A stretch of DNA of 64,000 bases from Symbiodinium natans (lineage: Eukaryota > Sar > Dinophyceae > Suessiales > Symbiodiniaceae), in assembly GCA_905221605.1 (NCBI GenBank), contig CAJNDS010000750.1:1-64000 (forward strand). Direction: 5' to 3'. A program made the translations under genes and the position numbers. The stretch's first letter is position 1. The number at the start of each line of letters is the position of its first letter. A model generated the notes under the pieces. It was given only the letters and a program-made list of their open reading frames with translations, did not search any database and was not told the origin of the DNA. Shown piece by piece: positions 55,659 to 64,000 of this stretch.

Positions 55659-56809
55659 CTTCAGGCGAGCAACGCAGACGGCGCGGGCTTTGCTAGGAGC
55701 GGGGCCCGTGCAGTTTCCAAGGTGGGATGTGATGTTTGGCATGGAACGCCGAAGATCCGCAAGCCAGAGCGAGGTCGGTTCCTCCGGGAATATGGGCACA
55801 GAACTTGCTGGTCGCACGCAGGGCCAAGGCGGGAAGCCGAGACCGACAGGAAATTCAGTGTTAAGCGTATGTCCTGAAGAGCTGAGGCTGATGGCACTTT
55901 GGGCCGTGGTGAGGCCGAAGACCATGAAGACGTCAAGGCGAAAAGGGTTTGTCGTTTCGGCGTGGCGTTCCTTGTGCTGTTCTGATGGCGTTTCTTTCGC
56001 TCCTGCCCGAGTGTCCTGCCAGCAGCACATGTAGGTCTTTTCGGGATCAGTCCATGTTGGGAGGCCCCCAAAGAAAAGGATGACGTGAAAGAGGCGACGA
56101 CCGAGGCACTTTCAGGGAGCCTGTTCTTGCTGGTGAGGGCTTCGCAGTTCTAGCAAGCTTCGATCAGGCAGGTGAAGGCTCGCTGACACTAGCATTTTTG
56201 AGAATGTGCCCCTTGCTGCAGGTTTCGCGAAACAAGGCAGTGGACGAGGCGCTTTGCGATGTCTCTTGCTTTGGTGGTTTTTGTCCTTTCGGTGTGGTGG
56301 GCCAGGGAGCTTCAGACGTATTTCGATGGGCTTGATTGGTTGCTTATGCAGGCTGCCTCAGCACAGACCGCTGACCCGGTCGAAGATGCCAAGCAGGCTG
56401 TGCCTCCGAGGGTGTTGTTGCTTGCCTTGCTTGTTGTGGGCCAATGCGCTGCATCTGAGCGGGCTCTTGGAAGTTCGCAATTGCAGATTGTGGCCTTTGC
56501 CCAGGAGGAGCAGTTGCAGAAGACGGTTCAGGAGACAGGGCAGATCAAGGAGGTGCTCCGGCTCTAGACAGTTGTTTGTTTGATGTGGATTGATGCTGGC
56601 AGCACGTCTCAGAGCCGGTATTTTCAAACATTCGTGGCGTGGTTGTGGTTTTTGCAGGACAAAGGCTTCGACGAATCCACCGAGAAGGCCAGAGCTGGCA
56701 ATGTCCGAGTTTGAAGTTTGAAGGGCGTGAAAGCTTCAAGCTCCGACCTGCGCTCTGTGCGAACCTTGTTCGGCTACTGGGCCTGGCCTGGCAGGACACT
56801 TTTTCACAG

Positions 56810-59036
56810 AAATGTTTCGACATGGCTGTGAAGAAATGGGAAGGAGCCCAGAAGGATCTGGAAGGAGCCCGGGAGGATCGGGACTTTGCGCGCCAAAGGC
56901 TTCGGCTAGCCGTACAGAACCGCAACCAAAAAGAGATCAAGGAGGCCACGGAGGCGTTCAACAAGGCCGAGTCGAAGGTTGACACGGCGAAGGAGGAGGC
57001 CGAAAGGGCCGAGAAGGAGGCCAAAAAGGCCAATGAGGAGCTCGAGAAAGCCAAATCAACAGCACCCCTTCAGGCCGGTGGGGCTTTTGCGCTTCTGCGT
57101 GTGCAGGGGTCATGCTCTCCTCTCAGCAAGGATTCCGCTCGTCGCTAAGCTTCACTGTGTTGGCTTGCAGCACTTCGGGGAGCGGGAGGGGCTTTCGGAT
57201 CAGAGGGCTCTTGGCTGCTTTAGGTTCATGCAAATCTGGTTGCTCTTCGTGTTTTGCCGATGCTTCAGAACGGGGTGTCAGTCCTAGGCTCGAGGTGGGG
57301 GCGTCAGCCTGTTTTGCGCTTGCTTTGCGCTCTCCAGGTTGCGGGTGTTTTTGTTTGAGGCTCGACTTTCAGGTTAGTCCGTGAGGGGGAGTCAAGGGAC
57401 CTGGGTTCTTAGTGCCTTTAGCACGTGGACCTTGCCGAGCGGTGGGGTTCCGGCAAGACGAGTGCAGGGGGCTTCTGCGTGGGCATATTGCCTAGCACTC
57501 CTGCATGTCCGGGCTCTTGGTCGTCGTGCGTTTTCGTGGGGCCACCGTTGTTGCTTGTTGGGGTGCTGCTTTCCACTCAGCCCCTCGTCGTTAAGGTGTC
57601 TGCACTGTGTTGGGGCTTTTGGAGCAGAGGGCTCTTGGCAGCTTCAGGTTTCACACAAATCTGGTTGCAAAGAGGAGCATTCTTTTCGTTATTATTGTCT
57701 TTCACTCTAAGGCGTGTCGTTGCTTGTGCTTGAGGGGCCAGCAAACGTATCTAATGTCAGTTAGCTGTGTCATTGCCTTCAGGTTGAAAGCACTTTGACA
57801 GACTTGGCATTGGTGGTGAAAGCAGCGGTAAAGGAAGCAATGGTCACCGGGCTGACGGTCTCTCGGACTGCTCTGTGGAAAGACGCGTATGGACCCGACA
57901 CCAAAGATCAAGAACTACGGGAACGCACCGGCGAGCCTGTCCTTGATGGCAAACAACTAAGCAGTCTTACCGGGCAGAGCACGGAGAAGGACCTGGTGGC
58001 TTTCACTTTGCCCATCTTGAGATCGTTGTTCCCAGAGGACAAGATCGTCGACTCGCAAAATCGCCGTTGGCCTGAAAGCGGCTTGTCACCTGATTTGTTT
58101 CGATGTATGGTGTACGATGGCAATGCATCTAGTGGCACGCCGTACAAGGAGATGCTCGATTGTGTGTCTGTCTTTGAAGCGAAGTTGGCGATCAATGATG
58201 ACAGCCGTGGTCAGCTGTATGAGTATCTATGTCGCCTTCCTTCCAAGCATGCAAGGGGCATGGTTTTCGATAAACGCGGCTTTGAGCTGTACCACGTGGC
58301 TGGGCAACCTGGGAGCCGCAAAGCGCTCTTAGAAAGGATTTGTGGGGCTTGGTCCGCTCCTGGAGGGAAAAAGCTCCTACGCGATTTTCTTTCTCAGTAC
58401 AATCCATGGGAACGGTTGTTGCGCCAATCTCTGCGACAGGCTGGCGCTGTTCCCATTGCTTTCCTAGGCAGCGGAGCATTCGGACGTGTTTTGGAAGCGC
58501 AACGCAAGCGAGATGAGGAAATTGAACGGATTGCCATCAAGGCCGTTCTCGCAGTTGGCGTGCCAAACGGATTTAGCCCCGGAGCAGAGGTCGAAGTCAT
58601 GAAGAGGGCCTGCCAGCAGGGCTGCCCAGTAGTGGCTCCTTCATCAGACTGCATCGAGGTCGTAGAAAGCGACAAGGTTTTGGGATGGTTTCACATCCTC
58701 GGTGATGTTGGTACGCCGGTACCAGTCGACACGGCTCAGGCGAAGTGGCGAGACCTTGTCGAAGCCTTGCGCCAACTACACTTGAAAGGCTTCGTCCACG
58801 GAGACCCACGCCTCGCAAACGTAGTTTTGCTCGGTGACAAATTTAAGTGGATCGATTTTCTGGGACAACCAGTTTTCACAAGGGCTTCGCAGGAGACGGA
58901 CATTCAGATCCTCATGACTGATCTGGTTGGCCAAAAAGACCCGGTTCAGTTTGGCCAGCAGTTTGATGGATGGCCAAAAAATTCAGCCTTCATCGGTAAT
59001 GTGCTGCAGCCATTGATGTCTTCTGTCACAAGGTGA
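56810..59036 (+). CDS. Crinkler-like coiled coil / PD-(D/E)XK / kinase protein
   Basis: Two exons join in frame: 56,810-57,073, a charged coiled coil (KEATEAFNKAESKVDTAKEE), and 57,783-59,036 (TGA), with a GC-AG intron flanked by a CTTCAGG repeat. Numbering from codon 57,795: residues 99-146 resemble a PD-(D/E)XK nuclease (Asp122, then Glu128-Ala-Lys130 and Gln140 with LYEYL). Residues 222-360 are kinase-like: GSGAFGRV at 225-232, Lys249, HGDPRLAN at 335-342 and WIDFLG at 352-357 with Asp354. HGD in place of HRD recalls aminoglycoside-kinase-type and Crinkler kinases. REase-kinase fusions are a known Crinkler effector class with proposed roles in genome conflict. Probable earlier exons: about 56,350-56,396, 56,490-56,550 and 56,658 (DKGFDESTEKARAG). 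The N-terminus is not resolved. Confidence 0.7.
57150..57680 (+). repeat. Diverged direct repeat inside an intron
   Basis: A block with CACTGTGTTGG, GAGGGCTCTTGGC, AGCTTCAGGTT-type sequence and CAAATCTGGTTGC occurs at about 57,153-57,243 and again at about 57,602-57,670, the second copy shorter. GGGCTCTTGG also occurs at 56,461 and 57,507. The repeats lie within the long intron of the nuclease-kinase gene, which suggests growth by duplicated intron elements. Confidence 0.6.
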
Positions 59037-60501
59037 ATGAATTTGCAGGCAGTGCTGGAAGCCCTGCAGTTGCTACGAGTTCTGCAGCTTCGCGAAAAAG
59101 ATTTTGTAGACTTCGCTCCTGCGCTTGCGTCGGGGCTGTGTGCATGGGGTCCGAATGGAAGTTTTTGTGCAGGCCTGTGACTTCGTAAACTCCACAATTT
59201 TCTCAGACATTACCGCAACCAGTCCCTTAAACCCCTTCGACTCTAAAACCTCGGTTTCGGGCTTTTCAATGCAGGGCCTTAGCCTAAGCGCCCAAGTTCA
59301 TTCAGTTCTGGGCGCTACAGGGTGCCTTAAGTCAACCCCATAAGGTAGTCTAGCGTTGCTTGCTGTGCTTGTTGCTGCGAACAGGCGAGAAATCACCTCG
59401 GCTTCTATCCAGGACCGAAGCCAAGGGACGTCCCCTAACTTGTGCTTGTGCAACAGTTTTGGGTTAACGGCAGGGCGCTTGAGGGTGTTTGGGGAGACTA
59501 AGCTGAATCCCGTGCTTTCATCCGCGTGCGAAGCTGTTACACAAACTCCATGGTTTCCTTGCTCAAGGTTTGGTCGCAGCAATAGACGTGGCGTGGTCGC
59601 CAATGAGCCATAGGATCCGGAGCATATGAGCGGTACTGCACCTTAGGGCTTTTCGCTTATGGAGGCAATGCCCCGAAGTGTGCAAAGCTTCCTCGATGAA
59701 AGTAGCATGCGTAGCAATCAATCGTTTCTCGCGACACCGATATCCAAACGGAACCTGGACTTCCATCGAGGTGCTGCTGAATCCTCGAATCGGACTGCGT
59801 CGCGACATGCAAAACATGGTCGGGAAACGGAACCATGCCGTGACTGGAGGCAGGGTGTGGATTGAAGGCGATGCAAGAACTTCTATCGAAAAACTGAGCA
59901 AAAATGACAAAGTTCGTGAGCTCAAAGGTTCATGGCTTGACATTCATGACTCATGACCAACGTCTTTCAACGCACGACGCTTTCGTAAAATTGAGCCACA
60001 TGAAGGTATTTTGTGGGCGCTGGCGGCATACACGCCGCAATCGTTTCGACGCTGCTCCGATGAAGTTTGTTCACAGCTGAAAGAACTCGAATTGCCATGT
60101 TGCGAAAACAAGCAATGAAACTTGCTTCTAAAGCCACGTGGAACTCGCTCGAAGTCAGGCGCGTTTGCAATGGCCAGGGCACCTTCAGCGGATCTAGGCG
60201 AGGCCGAGCTGGCAAACTCCGACTCCGCCAGGCCGCCGTACCGCCGAAAGACGCGGCTTCGAGAAGCAGCCGAGAAAAATCCGACCGCGCCAGACCGCGC
60301 TACGGGCCAGAAGAAATTTACCGCATTTTTCCCGCACTTTCGGGCGTTCTAAAAGTGAGGCCTGGGGCTGTAGGACCGCGTTTCGGAAGGGGTCGGGGCG
60401 CGGGGGGGAGAGAAGGAGTTGCCCCTATCACGAAACAGCCAGAGACTACACTCAAACAGAACGCAGTTGAGAGAACAGAATATAAGAGAGAGACCAAAGT
60501 G
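59037..60501. other. Sparse region between nuclease-kinase gene and retroelement
   Basis: Mostly non-coding. One plus-strand frame at about 59,696-59,956 (MKVACVAINRFSRHRYPNGT and on, stop TGA) has protein-like composition and follows an AG, and may be a stray exon; no family is recognised. At about 60,185-60,360 lies a compact GC-rich block with ATCCGACCGCGCCAGACCGC, repeat-like in texture but single-copy here. Nothing else is supported. Confidence 0.4.
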
Positions 60502-60532
60502 TTTTTTTTTTTAACTCGGTCGCCCCTTTATT
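60502..60532 (-). terminator. AATAAA plus A-tract marking a 3' end (minus strand)
   Basis: On the minus strand AATAAA (60,532-60,527) is followed 14 bases later by eleven A residues (60,512-60,502). This arrangement is expected for the end of a reverse-transcribed polyadenylated RNA. Canonical AATAAA is uncommon in dinoflagellate genes, which makes an inserted element more likely than a host gene end. Confidence 0.65.
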
Positions 60533-61832
60533 GCGTCAGCAACCCAGTGGGCCGGTCTTGTGCGGAGTAAGCGTGAGACGAACTTTCCCGAGCAACACAA
60601 CAACACAACAAACACAAGAGGACAAAGCAGATCATCTTAAGAGGGTGAAACAAGCCGCTCTCAGAACTCGAGCTCGACGATGTAGTAGGTTGGTGGCAGG
60701 CCCGGTGCGACCTTCGATGTGCGTCTTCAACCAAGCGCATTAAGACGCAGCCACTCCAAGAAGTCTCCCGCGGAAGACAACACGATGTTCCCAGCAGCTC
60801 TCCATCAATGCAATTGCGAGTAAGATGCGAGTGAAACCAATGTAATCGGGAGTGTGCAGCGGACGTCAATACACAGGTGTCGGCTCTCTGTACAGCACCA
60901 CCATGCCAGTGTATAAGACGGATGGAAAAGAATGATGCAGCGCCGCCAAGACGCAACTTCAAGTGGCAGTCCAATGCTGCAACACAAGCCGAGAGCAAAA
61001 AAGCCAACTGCAAAGACCCCCCCGCCCAGTGCGGGAGGGGAGGCGGTCAGCAGAGGTAACGCAACCGGTCGTGGCGTTACCCGGTCAAAGTACCAACAAG
61101 GCGTATGCCAAGGGCGTCCACATCGTTCCCCGACAGGCACGTGGCGCATTGTCCTGTCGCCGAAGTTCAGCTGAAGTTCGGTGGCCAAAGGAAGCGAGGG
61201 CTATACCAGGGATACTAAGACCCACTAACCAGCATTGCTGACTGAATGGTTTTGATGAGCACTGGGGAAAAGCAAAGCGGGTATTCCTTTTTCTCAAGCT
61301 TTTCTCAAGCTTCGGGTGGGTACTCTCTTCCCGTATCAAGCAGTAGTTATGCTACTGAGCGTGTGGCGTTGCTTCCGACTTACGGATGCAGCGTCGTGAA
61401 GACTAAAGGTCTCCAAATGCACCAGCACCGCAGACCGGGGTCAGTCAGGCGGTGGCCACTACAGCAGTTACTGTCGCAACTGCCACAGGGCGGGTAACCA
61501 TACTGCAGAGGCGAGTCACAGGCTTGTGACTAAGCCTAGCACTAGAACCCACAAGGCTATACGCCCTGGGTTTCCTTCGCGTCTCCCAGCGGGCACATTG
61601 GCACATAGCCCCGCTGCCGTTTCCGGTGGCCAAAGAGACGCAGGCCTAACCAGGAGTTTTAGTGCGTCAACAGTAGGTGACCGTCATGATACAAGAGGAG
61701 GCTGGTTCTCCACAACGTAGTGGTAAGTTGAAGCTGTGGGTAGTGCAGCAGACATTATGGCAGTCGCGCAGGCTTGCACGACTGCCTATGTGGCATGATC
61801 TGCTGCTCATTTAGGGTCCGCAAAGGCGCCCT
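60533..61832 (-). other. Hairpin-dense 3' region of the minus-strand element
   Basis: About 1.3 kb between the minus-strand ORF stop and the A-tract without a convincing frame. Perfect inverted repeats are frequent: GGTAACGC/GCGTTACC at 61,055-61,081, CCCGC/GCGGG at 61,021-61,035, GCAGTT/AACTGC near 61,463, GTCACA/TGTGAC near 61,515, CAGCGGG/CCCGCTG near 61,590, and a nested pair at 61,745-61,806. TTTTCTCAAGCTT is directly repeated near 61,293. A structured 3' UTR or embedded structured RNA is inferred. Confidence 0.5.
61745..61806. ncRNA. Nested perfect inverted repeats (possible structured RNA)
   Basis: Outer arms GCAGCAGA (61,745-61,752) and TCTGCTGC (61,799-61,806) enclose inner arms GGCAGTCG (61,759-61,766) and CGACTGCC (61,779-61,786) around a 12-base loop. 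Both stems are 8 bp without mismatch. It lies just downstream of the minus-strand ORF. No known RNA family is recognised. Confidence 0.35.
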
Positions 61833-62700
61833 TTATATGTCGTCATCTGCCAGTGCCTTGCCCTGCCACGGGAAATCCTCGACCGGATTTTGCGCAGTGG
61901 CGGCGCGCGTGAGGTATGCAAGGACCTCATTATTAAGCTGGCCAACCGCCGCAGCTAGATCGTCACGTTCCATGTGAACTGTGACCTTTTGCCTGCGCCC
62001 CTTTTTTCTGTCTTCAAAATGTAGGGGGAAGCTGGATAACTCCCGGAGTTCTTGGTCAGTGGGATATGACCACTGCGGAAGGTCTTTATACAACTTCGCC
62101 CAGTATTTGTGAAGTTTCTCTTTATAGGGGTGGCAAGCAGCTTGCAGCCCGAAGCATGCGGCCCAGCGTTGTGTGTGAGCGTCTGCCCACCACGGCTTCG
62201 GCCAGTACGGCTTGCACGTGGGGAGGCGCCCCAGATGGTTCAACCAATGCTTGTCCCTTACATTGGGAGAGAAAAAGGTTTGATGCAAGTCCACCTCCTG
62301 CAAAGTGGCTAGGTTGGTGGACTTATACTCCGTAAATCGCCAATCGATGACCTGGTCGTCTGACTCGTCCGACCCCGAGTCATCGGAATCCATGACGACC
62401 GCCCCTCCCTCGCCAGGGCCGATAGCCCGAGGGGAGGGTTGCCTGACCAAGCTTAGGAAAGGGAGGACCCTCCTGAACACAAGGTTTCCAGTGGATTCTA
62501 TGGCCGGCCATTCCAGATTGGCCATTGCCCAGAAGTGCTCGAGGCGGTGCTCGGCGACCTCCACTGCTAGCGCACGCCTCAACGCATCGAGAAAGTGCAG
62601 AGGTGGATCGCGGGGGTCGAATTGTCGAAAATTCCGCTCCCCGAGGCACCATTGGGAAAGGATCGGGACTCTCACGTAGGATGTGATGTTGAGATGTTTC
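61833..62700 (-). CDS. Retroelement-like ORF, C-terminal part (minus strand)
   Basis: Continues the protein of the upstream minus-strand frame after a shift. Segments include LGERNFRQFDPRDPPLHFLD, an acidic stretch with MDSDDSGSDESDDQVIDW, CKPYWPKPWWADAHTQRWAA and a basic patch, EDRKKGRRQKVTVHMERDD, ending in PWQGKALADDDI and a stop at 61,833. No reverse transcriptase, protease or zinc-knuckle motif is seen. The acidic and basic patches and the poly(A) context suit a gag- or ORF1-like nucleic-acid-binding protein, but a retroposed host gene is equally possible. Confidence 0.5.
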
Positions 62701-64000
62701 AGCATCCCATTCGGCAAGAATCTCTGCCGAGGCAGTGCCTTTGATGTGTTGTTCAGCTCCCTCGACGGGGTTGTACAGTACCGTGCCTGGGCAGGTGGGG
62801 CGCTGATAGGCCCTTCCGGCCAAAAATGCTACTGCGACCGCTGGAGGGATGTTCAACTGCAAGTCTAACAGAGTGCCCTGCCTTTCTGCCTGTTTGGACT
62901 GCTTATCGCTGCCGGGTGATCCTATAACGACCGGTAGTGCTGCTGCACGAGTAGGCGGAGCATTCTTGTGCGCATCGTAAGCCAGCAAAAGACCTGCTAA
63001 CCAATAGTCGGGGTCACAGTAGCTGACCATGCGTGGGAATTTGGCACTTTGCACACCTTTAATGTCTCGCACAGCGAAGAACAGGTCAGCAACATGCTGC
63101 GCCGCAGTGAGGAAGCTATAACCGACAATGGAGGATTGAAGATTTTCCAGATCCTGTGTTTGTCGGATGGGAGAGAATTCCAAGGGCACAAACCCAAGGG
63201 CAAGCGCGAGCCGCGTGCTGCTGTTGATCAGCGGGGAGTGGAGCATGAGGTATGAGGCCGGAAAGGTCTCAGGCAGGTAAAGCAGCGTGTTTGCGACCTC
63301 CAGGAGGTGCTCGGGGTTTTTAAGATTGCCGGGCATGCCCGCGATGAACTCTTCGTAACAGCGGTAGGCCGCAACCTGCTGTTCCTGGGTGGTGAGATGC
63401 GAAGAGTCCCGCATGGGCATAAAGGGACGGGGGGTCACACGGTCTCCCGTAAGTCTGCCGTCTGTCAGTGCTTTCCAAAGCAGCCCAGAACAGGACCCTG
63501 TGGTGTCGAGGGGGTCCTCTTCGCTCTCCTCGCTTCTCTCGCTACACGAGTCCTGAACGGTGCCAGAGGACGACATGTCGTGGTCAGATGGGTCTGGACG
63601 ACCCTGGTCAGCATCCGAGTCCACATGTATGACCTCAGGCCTTGGTGGCCCGGCACCAGCCCCAACCGCAGAGGCTTCTTCCTGGGGACCAACCGAGGCG
63701 CTTGTGACTGGGCCGCGTTCGTTGCCTTTTTGGTCGGGCTGGGCTGGCTGAGCGTTAACAAAGGATGTGCTAGAGGACGAGCTCGAGGATGAGCTCGACG
63801 GCAAGTGTCGTTGTGTTAGCCCAGGCGGGGCCGGTGTGGCCCGTGCAGCAGCTTGCCCTCCGGAGGCTGCAGCCGGTGGCGGCGGAGGCGGGGAGTGTGT
63901 AGTTTTGGCTGGGAGAGTAGGGCCAGGCTTGACCCTACCCTCCACTGCCCCTTGATGTCTTTCAGCAGGCTGCACGGACGGCCGCGTCAGCCTGGCCCCA
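62690..64000 (-). CDS. Retroelement-like ORF, N-terminal part, open at window edge
   Basis: Open from the right edge of the window to about 62,690. It begins in low-complexity sequence: a Pro run, Ser run and acidic patches (PEVIHVDSDADQG, SCSERSEESEEDPLD). A compact, non-repetitive domain follows (QEQQVAAYRCYEEFIAGMPG, DPDYWLAGLLLAYDAHKNAP, LQLNIPPAVAVAFLAGRAYQ). Near KGTASAEILAEWDAE the frame loses protein-like sequence, while the +1 frame takes over with LNITSYVRVPILSQW. No start codon is visible before the edge. Family not recognised; a gag/ORF1- or capsid-like role is a guess from architecture. Confidence 0.5.

Noticed and set aside
61250-61275. TTGATGAGCACTGGGGAAAA as a hammerhead ribozyme core
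   Set aside because: The first core base is wrong (UUGAUGA in place of CUGAUGA), and no flanking stems I and III could be formed.
1-64000. CRISPR arrays, rRNA or tRNA genes, bacterial operon features
   Set aside because: None seen; the intron-rich genes and histone-like proteins show eukaryotic nuclear DNA, and no tRNA cloverleaf or rRNA core was recognised by eye.

Overview
The window looks like nuclear DNA of a dinoflagellate alveolate. The strongest evidence is three copies of a four-exon gene for a dinoflagellate histone-like (HLP/HCc-type, HU-like) basic nuclear protein. Supporting signs are TTTAGGG-type telomeric repeats, introns with GC or GA donors flanked by short direct repeats, GC-rich sequence, near-identical tandem gene copies, and about 59 kb of genes on one strand. 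The species cannot be named from the sequence.

Layout. Positions 1-2,340 are repeats: a degenerate CCCTAAA tract, a clean TTTAGGG tract facing the other way, and two minisatellites, one with a GCAAGCTTGC palindrome and G-tracts in its period. Positions 2,460-54,823 hold five head-to-tail copies (U1-U5) of a multigene segment: U1 2,460-14,518, U2 14,519-22,959, U3 22,960-35,389, U4 35,390-47,763, U5 47,764-54,823. U1, U3 and U4 are long (about 12.1-12.4 kb). U2 is a short form (8.4 kb) lacking about 4 kb with the histone-like gene, and U5 is a short form broken off at its 3' end. A long unit reads: helical-repeat (HPR-like) exons, histone-like gene, RAP-domain exons, small helical protein, SHIPPO-motif protein kinase, and a multi-exon gene of unknown function with a C2-like segment. 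U1 alone keeps the upstream exon and the open HPR-like frames; U2-U5 carry shared frameshifts there. The kinase is intact in all five units. U4 is a mosaic of U1-, U3- and U5-like blocks, so the array has exchanged sequence between copies.

Positions 54,828-55,136 are a G-rich minisatellite at the point where U5 breaks off. Positions 55,533-59,036 hold a candidate signal-peptide exon followed by a multi-exon gene whose product joins a coiled coil, a PD-(D/E)XK-nuclease-like region and a kinase-like domain, the architecture known from Crinkler-type effector/conflict proteins. Positions 60,502-64,000 hold a minus-strand retroelement-like or retroposed unit: a long ORF with one frameshift, a hairpin-dense 3' region, and AATAAA followed by an A-tract.

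How the genes might relate: the array co-amplifies a chromatin-compaction protein, a probable organelle RNA-binding protein, a kinase with a cytoskeletal motif, and unknown proteins. A functional link is not shown; amplification as passengers is the simplest reading.
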